A stretch of 64,000 nt of DNA from an uncultured Collinsella sp. (GCA_959602645.1 CAUGTZ010000003.1:73140-137139); one strand, 5' to 3'; counted from the first letter of the stretch, positions 27,465-36,885 are shown. Notes: a model not told the origin generated them from the letters alone. Numbers and translations are program-made.

Positions 27465-27607
27465 GGTCTGGGGCCATCGGGGGCCGGGGCGGGTTAAGTT
27501 TGTCGCGAGTTCCGCACGCAAAGGAAAGCACTTAATGTGCTTTCCGTCTTGCGCAGGACTGTAGAGCAGCAAACTTAACTCGCCGCGGCCCCCGATGGCC
27601 CCAGACC
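27465..27607. repeat. Nested palindromic element, family 1, copy 2 (inverted relative to copy 1)
   Basis: Arms 27465-27502 and 27570-27607 match at 36 of 38 positions as inverted repeats but share little sequence with the arms of copy 1 outside the innermost AAGTTT-type bases. The core, read on the minus strand, repeats CTGCTCTACAGTCCTGC, AGCACATTAAGTGCT and GTGCGGAACTCGCGA. Around the central palindrome GGAGAG/CTCTCC of copy 1 is replaced by GGAAAG/CTTTCC here, a paired change that keeps the stem. The 130 bases between the copies, and those from 27608 to rnj, hold no gene that I can support. Confidence 0.88.
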
Positions 27608-27795
27608 GGCGGGATAGACCAGTTCAGATGGGGCTTTGATGCATGGGTGGTCTGCTGGTGGGCAAATGGGTATCATACTGTGGTTATTGCATCGACTCTG
27701 TGATGCATGTTTGTACGTTCCCGGCGGTCGGTTTGCCAGAAGCGCCCCGTCGGTTGTTCCAGACCCGTTTCGAAGAAAGGAAACCACACGAACCT

Positions 27796-29466
27796 ATGGC
27801 AGCTAAAAAATCATCTCCCTTGAAGATCATCCCGCTCGGTGGCCTTGATGGCATCGGTAAGAACATGACGGTCTTCGAGTGCGGCGACGACATGGTGCTC
27901 GTCGACGCCGGCCTCATGTTCCCCGACGACTCCCAGCCCGGTATCGACCTGGTGCTTCCCGACTACACCTATGTCCTGGAGAACGAGGAGAAGCTCCGCG
28001 GCATCATCGTCACCCATGGCCACGAGGACCACACCGGTTCGCTTCCGTACCTGCTGCAGGACCTCAACAACAAGGTGCCCATCTTCTCGAGCAAGCTGAC
28101 GCTCGGTTTTATCGAGGGTAAGCTCTCCGAGTTCCGCATTCGCGCGCCCAAGTTCCGTGAGGTCAAGGGCGGCAGCCACGTCAATCTCGGTGGCATCTCG
28201 CTCGATTTCTTCTCCATGACGCACTCCATCCCCGGCGCTCTGGGCGTGTTCATTCGCACCAATCAGGGCACCGTCATGCACACGGGCGATTTTAAGCTCG
28301 ACCAGACGCCCATCGATGGCGTCACGCCCGACTATGCCGCCATCAGCCGCTTTGCTAAACAGGGCATCGACCTGCTGCTTTCCGACTCCACCAACGCCAC
28401 GGTTCCGGGCTTTACCAAGTCCGAGGCCGAAGTCGGCCCCAACCTGCTGCACGCCATCAAGAACGCCCCGGGCCGCGTGTTCGTCGCGTCGTTCTCGAGC
28501 CACATCCATCGCCTACAGCAGATTTGCGACGCCGCTCGCAAGTGCGGCCGCAAGGTCGTCGTGACCGGACGCTCCATGCTCACCAACACCCGCGTGGCGC
28601 GCGAGCTGGGCTACCTCAACATCGACGATGCCGATATCCTCGATGCCTTCGATATCGATAACCTGCCTGACGATAAGATCGTCGTCATGTGCACCGGTTC
28701 GCAGGGCGAGCCGCTGTCGGCCCTGTCCCGCATGGCTAACGGCGAGCACAAGACGCTCTCCATCCACGAGGGCGATACCGTCATTCTTTCGGCAACTCCC
28801 GTTCCCGGCAACGAGAAGGCCGTCCAGCAGGTCGTCAACAGCCTGGCCAAGCTCGGCTGCGACGTCTGGGATAAGAATCGCGCACTCGTTCATGTCTCGG
28901 GCCACGGCAGCCAGGAGGAGCTCAAGCTTCTGATGGCCATGGCCAAGCCTACCTACTTTATGCCGGTTCACGGCGAAGCCGTGCATCTGCGCGCCCATGC
29001 CCAGCTTGCCCGTAAGATGGGCATCAAGGACGATCACATCTTTATCCTCGACAACGGTGACACGCTCGAGATGCGCGGTGGTATCGTAAAGCGCGGTACG
29101 CCCGTCGAGTCCGGCGTCGTCTATGTCGACGGTCTGCGCATCGGTGACACCGATCCCATCGTCCTGCGCGATCGCCAAAAGCTCGCCAACGACGGTATGG
29201 TCACGGCCGTTGCCATCGTCTCGCTCAAGCACAAGAAGATCGAGGCTATCGAGTTCTCGGGCCGCGGCGTTTCGTTTGCCATCGACGATCAGTTCTCCGA
29301 GGATGCCTCCGCAGCCATCATGAAGACGATCGAGAAGGGCAAGTTTAGCTTTACCAGCAGCGGCTCCGATGCCATTCGCAAAGCCGTGCGCGATTCGCTC
29401 TCCAACTTTATCTGGAGCCGTACGCGCACTCGCCCGATGATCATCCCGGTCGTCATGGAGGTTTAG
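27796..29466 (+). CDS. rnj: Ribonuclease J
   Basis: Metallo-beta-lactamase/beta-CASP nuclease with 5'-3' exo- and endonuclease activity. HxHxDH motif THGHEDHTG at residues 74-79, later SHIHRLQQ and the beta-CASP motifs. 556 residues, standard RNase J size. ATG 27796 is chosen by family length; GAAAGGA lies about 13 bases before it, rather far. An upstream frame would add 51 unconserved residues. ftsK follows immediately. Confidence 0.94.
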   Translation: MAAKKSSPLKIIPLGGLDGIGKNMTVFECGDDMVLVDAGLMFPDDSQPGIDLVLPDYTYVLENEEKLRGIIVTHGHEDHTGSLPYLLQDLNNKVPIFSSKLTLGFIEGKLSEFRIRAPKFREVKGGSHVNLGGISLDFFSMTHSIPGALGVFIRTNQGTVMHTGDFKLDQTPIDGVTPDYAAISRFAKQGIDLLLSDSTNATVPGFTKSEAEVGPNLLHAIKNAPGRVFVASFSSHIHRLQQICDAARKCGRKVVVTGRSMLTNTRVARELGYLNIDDADILDAFDIDNLPDDKIVVMCTGSQGEPLSALSRMANGEHKTLSIHEGDTVILSATPVPGNEKAVQQVVNSLAKLGCDVWDKNRALVHVSGHGSQEELKLLMAMAKPTYFMPVHGEAVHLRAHAQLARKMGIKDDHIFILDNGDTLEMRGGIVKRGTPVESGVVYVDGLRIGDTDPIVLRDRQKLANDGMVTAVAIVSLKHKKIEAIEFSGRGVSFAIDDQFSEDASAAIMKTIEKGKFSFTSSGSDAIRKAVRDSLSNFIWSRTRTRPMIIPVVMEV

Positions 29467-29467
29467 T

Positions 29468-32245
29468 TTGGCGCGCGGATCTGCACAAAACGCCAAAGGC
29501 AATAAGGCCAACAACCAACCGGCATCTGCGAAGGGTGCCGGTTCCCATCTGCGTGCCAATAAGGGCCACGAGTCCGAGTTCGATGAGTTCGAGCCCCTGG
29601 TCGAGCCTTCGGCCAATCGCGATATCGCCGGCGTGGTCATTGCCGTTTTGGCGATTGCATCCTTCATTGCCGTGATTTCGCCGGCAACGGCGCCCGTGAC
29701 GGCTGCTGTCGCCGGCTTCTATCACCTCGGCTTTGGCCTGGGCGCTTACGTGCTGCCGATCGTCATCTTGCTGTTCGCCGCCACGCTCTTTTTGGGTGAG
29801 GACTCGCCGCTCAACATTCGCTCGGTCGCGGGCGGCGCCGTGGTCTTTGTGGCCATTGTCTCTATCCTGTCGCTGATGGTGCCGGGCACGAGCGATTCGT
29901 GTGACCTCATGTTTACGCCGCAGAACCTTTCCGCCTCGGGCGGCTACATTGGCGCCTTTATCGCAAGTACCTTGCAAAACGCCCTGGGTAAACCTATTGC
30001 CATGGTTGTCTTGCTGGGCCTTGTCGTCGTTGGCCTGGTCATTATCGGCTTCTCGGTGGGCGGCGTTTTGCGCTCCGCACGCGATCGCGCCGCCGATTTT
30101 GCCGAGCGCCGTCGTGCCGATGTCAATGCGAGCCCGTGGGGCGACGAAGAGGCCCTGTCGGTTCCCGGCGTCGCCCGTCCGCACCTGAGCATCCTGCGTC
30201 AGAAGGGAACTGACGCCGCCGTGACCACGGTCATGGGTGGCGATGTCGATTCGGTTTTGGATGACGACGAGGACGATGACCCGTTTGTCGATGTGTCCGA
30301 GACCGTGGAGGCCGAGCGAGCCAAGACCACGTTGCTGCCGCGCCGCCATACCAAGAAGGGCAAGGCCGCGCCCAAGCTCAACACGAGCGAGCCCGACCCG
30401 TCTTGGTCCGATAGCGAAATCGAACTCACCGAGGGCGATGACGAGGACGACGAGGCTCCGCTCGAGACCGCCAAGACAACCTTACTGCCGCGTCGCCGTG
30501 CCAAGGCAGGACAGGTCACCGGACAGTTTTCGATGGAAGACGATCCGGACAAGGCTGACGAGTCCGAGCCGCCGTTTGCCGTGAATCCCGTTTCGGCAGC
30601 TCCGCAGATCCCTGACTTCCTAAAGCATCCCAAGGTTTCCGATGCCTCCGCCCCCACGGCTTCCGCTGCTTCTGTTGCAGCCGGCGATGGGGGAGCGGAC
30701 GGTACCAATGCCGATGCCGAGGGCGACCAAGAGGACGGCCTCAAGCTCCCGCCGCTCGAAATCCTGCATGCCAACCCGCAGTCGGCGTCCTCCGCGTCTT
30801 CTGACAAGGAGCTGGAACAGACTGCCGAGTCGCTGCAGTCCACCTTGCTTGAGTTTGGCCGTAGCGCCCGCGTCGTCGGCTGGATTGCCGGCCCCACGGT
30901 CACGACCTTTAAGCTGCAGCCCGGTGAGGGCGAGCGCGTGAGTAAGATCTCGAGCCTCGAGGACGATATCGCGCTTTCGCTTGCCGCCCAGTCGGTGCGC
31001 ATTTTTGCGCCGATTCCCGGCACCTCGCTTGTGGGTATCGAGATCCCCAATCGCAAGCGTCAGAACGTCAACCTGGGCGACGTGCTTCCCTATGTGAAGG
31101 GCGGTCCGCTCGAGCTTGCCATCGGTCGCGATGCCGAGGGCACGCCGGTTGTCGCCGACCTCGCCAAGATGCCCCATCTGCTGATCGCCGGCACCACCGG
31201 TTCGGGTAAGTCGGTCATGATCAACTCCATCATCACGACCTTGCTCATGCGCGCCCTTCCCGAGGACGTTCGCCTTATCATGGTCGACCCCAAGCGCGTC
31301 GAGCTTGCGGGCTATAACGGCCTGCCGCATCTCTATGTGCCCGTGGTGACCGAGCCCAAGCAGGCTGCCAGTGCGCTGCAGTGGGCCGTGTCCGAGATGG
31401 AGCGTCGCCTGAAGGTCTTCGAGCGCCTCAACGTTCGCAAGATTTCGACCTATAACGAAAAGCAGGCCGCCGGCGAGTTCGAGCATTACGATAACCCGCC
31501 GCAAAAGATGCCCTATCTGGTCATCATCATCGACGAGCTTTCGGACCTGATGATGGTAGCCGGCAAGGATGTCGAGGCCTCGATCGTCCGTATCGCCCAG
31601 CTGGGCCGTGCCGCTGGTATTCACCTTATCGTGGCTACGCAGCGCCCCAGCTCCAACGTGGTGACGGGCCTTATCAAGGCCAACATCACCAATCGTATTG
31701 CCTTTAACGTGGCTACGGGCATCGATTCCCGCGTCATTATCGACCAGATGGGCGCCGAAAAGCTTACTGGTTTGGGCGACATGCTGTTCTCCAAAGTCGA
31801 CTGGGGTAAGCCCCGCCGTATCCAGGGCTGCTTTGTTTCGGACGACGAGATCAACGAGATCGTCGAGTTCGTTAAGTCGCAAAGCGAGCCCGACTACCAT
31901 GAGGAGATTCTCTCTGCCGTGGCGCCCGCTTCCATGTCCATGGCTGGTGGCGGCATTGTTCGCACGGGCGTTGCCGAACCGCAAGATGACGACCCGCTTA
32001 TCTGGGAGGCCGCCCATATTGTGGTGGAATCGCAGCTGGGCTCCACATCTGGGCTGCAACGCCGCCTCAAGGTTGGCTATGCGCGCGCCGGGCGTATTAT
32101 GGACATGCTGGAAGAAAAGGGTGTCGTCGGCCCGCCCGATGGTTCCAAGCCGCGCGAGGTCCTGCTGGACGAGGAGGGGCTCGCCGCGTTGGAGTCTGTC
32201 GACGCCGAGATGGCACGTGAAGATCGTGAGTTTGGAGGATTCTGA
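29468..32245 (+). CDS. ftsK: DNA translocase FtsK/SpoIIIE
   Basis: Septal DNA pump that clears chromosomes at division. About four N-terminal membrane helices (residues 50-200), an acidic linker with repeated KTTLLPRR segments (about 275-460), then the RecA-like motor with Walker A AGTTGSGKSVMIN (near 572) and Walker B VIIIDELSDL, and the C-terminal gamma winged helix (SGLQRRLKVGYARAGRIMD). 925 residues. The start is TTG 29468 with GGAGG seven bases upstream, one base after the rnj stop. Confidence 0.94.
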   Translation: MARGSAQNAKGNKANNQPASAKGAGSHLRANKGHESEFDEFEPLVEPSANRDIAGVVIAVLAIASFIAVISPATAPVTAAVAGFYHLGFGLGAYVLPIVILLFAATLFLGEDSPLNIRSVAGGAVVFVAIVSILSLMVPGTSDSCDLMFTPQNLSASGGYIGAFIASTLQNALGKPIAMVVLLGLVVVGLVIIGFSVGGVLRSARDRAADFAERRRADVNASPWGDEEALSVPGVARPHLSILRQKGTDAAVTTVMGGDVDSVLDDDEDDDPFVDVSETVEAERAKTTLLPRRHTKKGKAAPKLNTSEPDPSWSDSEIELTEGDDEDDEAPLETAKTTLLPRRRAKAGQVTGQFSMEDDPDKADESEPPFAVNPVSAAPQIPDFLKHPKVSDASAPTASAASVAAGDGGADGTNADAEGDQEDGLKLPPLEILHANPQSASSASSDKELEQTAESLQSTLLEFGRSARVVGWIAGPTVTTFKLQPGEGERVSKISSLEDDIALSLAAQSVRIFAPIPGTSLVGIEIPNRKRQNVNLGDVLPYVKGGPLELAIGRDAEGTPVVADLAKMPHLLIAGTTGSGKSVMINSIITTLLMRALPEDVRLIMVDPKRVELAGYNGLPHLYVPVVTEPKQAASALQWAVSEMERRLKVFERLNVRKISTYNEKQAAGEFEHYDNPPQKMPYLVIIIDELSDLMMVAGKDVEASIVRIAQLGRAAGIHLIVATQRPSSNVVTGLIKANITNRIAFNVATGIDSRVIIDQMGAEKLTGLGDMLFSKVDWGKPRRIQGCFVSDDEINEIVEFVKSQSEPDYHEEILSAVAPASMSMAGGGIVRTGVAEPQDDDPLIWEAAHIVVESQLGSTSGLQRRLKVGYARAGRIMDMLEEKGVVGPPDGSKPREVLLDEEGLAALESVDAEMAREDREFGGF

Positions 32246-33759
32246 TGGCTGCACGCTTTGGTGACATGCTGCTCGAGCAGCGTCGCCGGATGGGCCTTTC
32301 CATCCAGCAGGTCGCCAACACCATCAAAATCAGGCCGCAGATCATCGAGTTTTTCGAGACCGGTAACTTTGCATCGATGCCTCCGCGCGGCTATGCGCAG
32401 GGCATGATTTCGAGCTATGCTCGCTTTTTGGGGCTTAACCCGCGCGAGGTCGTCAACGCTTATTTTGATGACCTCATGGCATATGAACGCGAGACCTCGC
32501 AGCAGGGCGGTCGTTTTCAGGATGCTGCCGGCTACGTTAACTCGCGTTCGTCGGTCGATAACGGACGCTTTCTGATGGTTCAGGGTGGTCGCTCGACGCG
32601 GTACGGCCAGCGCCCTCCGCAGGCGGGCTATATCACCGAGACGGGCTCCAGCGAGGAGATTCGTTCTCAGCGAGATCGCTTTCGCAGTACGCCCATGCCG
32701 GATGATCGTGCGCTTCCCGCCGCTCGCGGGTTGAGTCGCGATCCCCGCGCCGGTTACGGCGACGGTGGCTACTCCGGTCGTGGTTATCGCGGAGTTTCTG
32801 CCGGGCGTTCCCACGGTGGATATGCCGACGCCGATACCACGCAGGTGACGCCGCGCCTCCGTTCTCAATCGCAGCCTTACGGGCAACGCTCTTCGGCGCC
32901 TCGCTCTGGCCAGCGTGGCTATCAGAACCGTGGCGAGCTTGCGCCGCGTTCGGGTCAGCGCGGCTCGCAGAGCCAAGGCGGATATCGTGGTCGTCCCGAT
33001 AGCAGTCGCGGCCGTATGCCGCAGGTAAACGGTCGCGGTGGCTCTAATCGCGGACGCGGCGGTGGACGTGCCCCCCAGAACAATGGACTCGATCCGCGCA
33101 TCATCTACGCCGGCATCGGTGCCGTGGCGCTTTTGTTGATTCTGCTCATCGTGGTCCTCCTGCGTGGCTGCGGCTCTTCTGCACCCGAGTCGACGCCCGA
33201 GACGCCCGCGGCCACCAAGACGACGACCAAGAAGTCTTCCAAGACGACCGAATCTGTTGACGAGGATGAAGGCACCGACGAGGCGACGGATTCTGCCGAT
33301 TCCGATGCCGCCAAGGCGAACGCGAAAAAGAAAGAGGACGAGGTTATCAAGGTCAAGGTCTCCGTTGCCAAGGGCAAGACCGCCTGGATCGAGGTCAAGG
33401 TCGACGGTAAATCGGTCTTTGGCGCCCAGGCAACCGGTCCCTTTGAGCAGGAGTACACGCCCGAGTCCTCGATCGAGATCACCACGTCCAAGCCCTCCGA
33501 TGTCACGGTTACCAAGAACGGTGAAAAGGTTCGCTACGACACCAAGACATCGGGCGTGGCGCGCGTGACCATTACCGTTCCTAAGAAGGAGACCACTGAC
33601 TCCGAAGACGGTGAGAGTGCCGACGGCACCGATACCGCCGACGGCACCGACGCCCAGTCTACCGACGGCACCGACGCCCAATCTACCGACGGTACCGACA
33701 CGGCATCCGACGGCCAGACTGCAAACGATTCAGATGACTATTCGTACGACAGCTACTAA
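32245..33759 (+). CDS. RodZ-like helix-turn-helix membrane protein
   Basis: N-terminal HTH_25-type domain (residues 1-75: LLEQRRRMGLSIQQVANTIK, then YAQGMISSYARFLGL), a long cytoplasmic linker (about 85-285) rich in Gly, Arg, Ser, Tyr and Gln with several RSGQRG-like segments, one membrane helix (about 289-310), and an outside domain of DUF4115 type ending in a Thr/Asp-rich tail with repeated TDGTDAQS. The layout matches RodZ, which ties MreB to cell shape, and the ftsK neighbourhood fits. The linker is unusually long and arginine-glycine rich. Start overlaps the ftsK stop. Confidence 0.8.
   Translation: MAARFGDMLLEQRRRMGLSIQQVANTIKIRPQIIEFFETGNFASMPPRGYAQGMISSYARFLGLNPREVVNAYFDDLMAYERETSQQGGRFQDAAGYVNSRSSVDNGRFLMVQGGRSTRYGQRPPQAGYITETGSSEEIRSQRDRFRSTPMPDDRALPAARGLSRDPRAGYGDGGYSGRGYRGVSAGRSHGGYADADTTQVTPRLRSQSQPYGQRSSAPRSGQRGYQNRGELAPRSGQRGSQSQGGYRGRPDSSRGRMPQVNGRGGSNRGRGGGRAPQNNGLDPRIIYAGIGAVALLLILLIVVLLRGCGSSAPESTPETPAATKTTTKKSSKTTESVDEDEGTDEATDSADSDAAKANAKKKEDEVIKVKVSVAKGKTAWIEVKVDGKSVFGAQATGPFEQEYTPESSIEITTSKPSDVTVTKNGEKVRYDTKTSGVARVTITVPKKETTDSEDGESADGTDTADGTDAQSTDGTDAQSTDGTDTASDGQTANDSDDYSYDSY
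33621..33712 (+). repeat. In-frame tandem repeat in the RodZ-like C-terminal tail
   Basis: A 24-base unit occurs at 33640-33663 and 33664-33687 with a single base change, flanked by partial copies. It encodes TDGTDAQS. Tandem in-frame units of this kind can change copy number by slippage and so vary the length of the extracytoplasmic tail. Confidence 0.8.
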
Positions 33760-33785
33760 GGCTCCCCGTACCGAAAGGAAGAACC

Positions 33786-34283
33786 ATGGCTAAAGATTCC
33801 AGCTTCGACGTTGTGTCCGAGGTCAATATGCAGGAGGTCGATAACGCCTTCCAACAGACCACCCGCGAGATCTCTCAGCGCTATGACCTCAAGGACTCCG
33901 GCGCCACCATCGAGCTTTCGAAGGGCGACAAGCTCTTTACGATCAATGCCCCGGCCGATTTTGTCTCCAAGCAGATCATTGACGTGCTGAGCTCTAAGCT
34001 CATCAAGCGCGGCATCGATCTTAAGGCTGTCTCTTGGGACGCGTCGCAGGCGGCTTCGGGCGGTACCGTGCGCGTGCTCGGCCATATCGTCGAGGGCATT
34101 GACCAGGCGACCGCCAAGAAGATCAATAAGGACATCAAGGATCAAAAACTCAAGGTCAAGGTGACCATCGAGGCCGATAAACTGCGCGTTTCCTCGGCCT
34201 CTAAGGACGCGCTGCAGACCGTGATCCAGTTCCTGCGCGACCAAGACTACGGCCAGCCGCTGCAGTTTACCAACTACCGCTAA
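33786..34283 (+). CDS. yajQ: YajQ family nucleotide-binding protein
   Basis: UPF0234 family, two ferredoxin-like domains that bind nucleotides; some members bind cyclic di-GMP. SSFDVVSEVNMQEVDNAF at the start and QRYDLKDSGA are family signatures; the end, FLRDQDYGQPLQFTNYR, is also typical. 165 residues. GAAAGGAAGAACC precedes the ATG. Function in this organism is unknown. Confidence 0.9.
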   Translation: MAKDSSFDVVSEVNMQEVDNAFQQTTREISQRYDLKDSGATIELSKGDKLFTINAPADFVSKQIIDVLSSKLIKRGIDLKAVSWDASQAASGGTVRVLGHIVEGIDQATAKKINKDIKDQKLKVKVTIEADKLRVSSASKDALQTVIQFLRDQDYGQPLQFTNYR

Positions 34284-34309
34284 CTTACTCGAAAGGACCG
34301 TTCTCCAAC

Positions 34310-35659
34310 ATGGATACACCTTTGGGCTCCGTGCTCTACATCACCCTCGGGTGCGCTAAGAACGAGGTTGACACCGACCGCATGCGTTCGCTGCTGACCG
34401 CCGCGGGCTATGAGGAGGCATTCGATCCGCAGGATGCCGATATCGCTATCGTCAACACGTGCTCGTTTCTCGCCTCGGCGACGTCCGAGAGTATCGAGAC
34501 CACGCTCGAGCTCGCTAACGAGGTGCAGGACGGCGTTCGCGCATGCCCCATCGTCATGTGCGGTTGCGTGCCGTCTCGTTACGGCGACGACCTGCCCGAC
34601 GAGCTTCCCGAGGTCGCGGCCTTTGTGAAGGCCGATGAGGAAGACGGTATCGTCTCTGTCATCGATGGCGTACTGGGCGTGGAGCGCGAGATCGCGGCCT
34701 ATATCCCGCAGGTCAAGCGTACCGTCGAGGGTGCCGTTGCCTACGTCAAGATTTCCGATGGCTGCAATCGTTTTTGCAGCTTCTGCATGATCCCCTATAT
34801 TCGCGGTCGCTATCATTCGCGCAATGCCGAGAGCATTATCTCCGAGGTGCGTGACCTGGTTGCCGGCGGTGTGCGCGAGATCGTGCTGATCGGCCAGGAC
34901 ACGGGCATTTGGGGCACCGACTTTGCCGACGAGGACGTCGCCGAGGGCTCGCCGCGCAATCTGGCGCAGCTGCTGCGTGCCGTCGCCGAGGCTGTGCGCC
35001 CGCATAACGTCTGGGTCCGCGTGCTCTATCTGCAGCCCGAGGGCATGACCGACGAGCTTATCGAGACGATTCGCGATACGCCCGAGGTGCTGCCCTATAT
35101 CGATATCCCCGTACAGCACTGCGATGCGCGCATCCTCAAGGCCATGCGTCGCTCCGGTTCGCGCCAGGAGCTCGAGGATCTGTTCCGCGACCTTCGCGAG
35201 CGCATCCCCGGTATTGTGATTCGCTCCACGGCCATGGTTGGCTTCCCGACCGAGACCGACGACGAGTTCCGCGATCTTATCGACTTTATGGACACCGTCG
35301 GCTTTGACTACACGAGCGTCTTTGCCTACTCGCGTGAGGAAGGCAGCCTGGCCGCCAAGATGGAGGGCCAGGTCGATGAGGAGGTCAAGCTCGAGCGCGC
35401 CCAGGAGGCCATGGATCTGGCCGAGTCGCTCGGTTTTGCCGCCACGGCGGCCCATGTGGGCGAGCGCGCCCAGGTGATCGTCGATGGCATCGAGGAGACC
35501 GAGGACGGCGCCGAGCTGATCGGTCACGCTTGGTTCCAGGCGCCCGATTCCGATGGCGCGGTGCATCTGGATGCCAGCGAGGCGTCCGTGGGCGATATTC
35601 TGACTGTCGAGTTTACCGATAGCTTCTGCTATGAGCTTATCGGTCATGTTGTGGAGTAG
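34310..35659 (+). CDS. rimO: Ribosomal protein S12 methylthiotransferase RimO
   Basis: Radical-SAM enzyme that methylthiolates an aspartate of S12. ITLGCAKNEVDTD at the start, radical-SAM triad C152-x3-C156-x2-C159 (DGCNRFCSFCMIPYIRG), TRAM domain at the end. 449 residues. The sequence LGCAKN and MIPYIRG separate it from MiaB and MtaB. GAAAGGA precedes the ATG. Confidence 0.93.
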   Translation: MDTPLGSVLYITLGCAKNEVDTDRMRSLLTAAGYEEAFDPQDADIAIVNTCSFLASATSESIETTLELANEVQDGVRACPIVMCGCVPSRYGDDLPDELPEVAAFVKADEEDGIVSVIDGVLGVEREIAAYIPQVKRTVEGAVAYVKISDGCNRFCSFCMIPYIRGRYHSRNAESIISEVRDLVAGGVREIVLIGQDTGIWGTDFADEDVAEGSPRNLAQLLRAVAEAVRPHNVWVRVLYLQPEGMTDELIETIRDTPEVLPYIDIPVQHCDARILKAMRRSGSRQELEDLFRDLRERIPGIVIRSTAMVGFPTETDDEFRDLIDFMDTVGFDYTSVFAYSREEGSLAAKMEGQVDEEVKLERAQEAMDLAESLGFAATAAHVGERAQVIVDGIEETEDGAELIGHAWFQAPDSDGAVHLDASEASVGDILTVEFTDSFCYELIGHVVE

Positions 35660-35668
35660 GAGAGCGTT

Positions 35669-36307
35669 GTGGCAAACGAGAGCAATAAGGAACTGACGAG
35701 TGTTTGGACGCCCGCCAACATCGTGACGTGCGTTCGCATCGTCTTTATCCCGGTGTTCATGATCGTCTCGGCTCTGTCTCACGCGAGCGTTGCCGGTACG
35801 GACTGGAGCACCTTCGACGGTCCGCTTGCAGCCGCCGCCTTCATTCTGTATGTGATCCTGTCGTGCACCGATAAGGTCGACGGTTATCTGGCACGCTCGC
35901 GCAACGAGATCACCGATTTCGGCAAGTTCTTGGACCCCATCGCCGACAAGCTGCTGGTGTTCTCGGCCCTGCTGCTGTTCCTGGATTTTGGCGCGGTGAC
36001 CGTGTGGTCCGTGTTCATTATCCTGTTCCGTGAGCTGTTGGTGAGCGCCCTTCGTATGGTCGCAAGTGCTGCCGGTGTGGTCGTTGCCGCCGATAAGCTC
36101 GGCAAGTATAAGACGGCGACCACGATGGTCTCTATCTGCGGCTATCTGTGCGTCTTTGCGATGGCCGGTCTTCAGCTGGGGCCGGTGTCGCTGCTGCTCG
36201 GTGTCTATTCGGTGTCGCGCTTCCTGTACGTCATCGCCGTGATTTTGACCATTGTCTCGGGTGCCCAGTACTTCTGGAACTGCCGTAAGATCGTCTTTTC
36301 GGTCTAG
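35669..36307 (+). CDS. pgsA: CDP-diacylglycerol-glycerol-3-phosphate 3-phosphatidyltransferase
   Basis: Makes phosphatidylglycerophosphate in the membrane. The CDP-alcohol signature D-x2-DG-x2-AR-x8-G-x3-D-x3-D is complete in the stretch that begins DKVDGYLARSR. About five membrane helices, 212 residues. GTG start with GGAGAG upstream. rimO-pgsA-cinA-recA is a common Gram-positive order. Confidence 0.9.
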   Translation: MANESNKELTSVWTPANIVTCVRIVFIPVFMIVSALSHASVAGTDWSTFDGPLAAAAFILYVILSCTDKVDGYLARSRNEITDFGKFLDPIADKLLVFSALLLFLDFGAVTVWSVFIILFRELLVSALRMVASAAGVVVAADKLGKYKTATTMVSICGYLCVFAMAGLQLGPVSLLLGVYSVSRFLYVIAVILTIVSGAQYFWNCRKIVFSV

Positions 36308-36313
36308 GTCCTG

Positions 36314-36850
36314 GTGGGTATGACGGAGTCTTATTTGCAGATCGCCGCAAACAACGAGGAGTTGGCGCGCGATATTGTCGAGCGCGCGAGTGCCCGTGGT
36401 GTGACGGTGTCGACGGCGGAGTCGCTGACGGCGGGCATGATCGCCTCGACGATTGCCGATATCCCGGGTGCCTCGGCGGTGCTTCGTGGCGGTGCGGTGA
36501 CCTACTGCGATGAGATCAAACATCGCGTGCTCGGCGTCGAGCAGGAAACGCTCGATCGGTTTAGTGCCGTGTCGCATCAGACGGCGCGCGAGATGGCCGC
36601 GGGCTCGCTTGAACTCTATCAGAGCGATATTGCCGTAAGCGCAACGGGCTACGCTGGGCCCGGTGGTGGCACCGAGCAAGACCCTGCCGGCACGTTCTAT
36701 ATTGGCTGGGCGTATCGCGCGGCCGATGGGGGAGCGCCGGTTGTCGAGTCTGCACGTTGTCATTATGAGGGCGATCGGTCGTGCGTTCGGGCCTATGCGG
36801 TCGCGGAGGCTTTGGAGTGCATTGTCCGCGTGCTCAATTCTATGGAATAG
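36314..36850 (+). CDS. cinA: CinA C-terminal domain protein (nicotinamide-nucleotide amidase)
   Basis: PncC-type amidohydrolase; family members deamidate NMN. Only the C-terminal CinA domain is present: TAESLTAGMIASTIADIPG and SATGYAGPGGGTEQDPAGT are signatures. 178 residues, a normal length for the stand-alone form. The start is GTG 36314 or ATG 36320; both have weak ribosome sites. Located between pgsA and recA as in many Gram-positives. Confidence 0.88.
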   Translation: MGMTESYLQIAANNEELARDIVERASARGVTVSTAESLTAGMIASTIADIPGASAVLRGGAVTYCDEIKHRVLGVEQETLDRFSAVSHQTAREMAAGSLELYQSDIAVSATGYAGPGGGTEQDPAGTFYIGWAYRAADGGAPVVESARCHYEGDRSCVRAYAVAEALECIVRVLNSME

Positions 36851-36857
36851 ACGTGGT

Positions 36858-36885
36858 TTAAGGGGCCTTAGGGCCCCTTAATTGT
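36858..36885 (+). terminator. Hairpin after cinA
   Basis: TTAAGGGGCC (36858-36867) pairs with GGCCCCTTAA (36872-36881), a perfect 10-bp stem with 4-base loop, followed only by TTG. It probably ends the rimO-pgsA-cinA unit, though the T tract is poor. Confidence 0.65.

Noticed and set aside
36314..36850. cinA as a truncated pseudogene of the two-domain CinA
   Set aside because: Stand-alone C-terminal CinA amidase proteins of this length are common and all motifs are intact.
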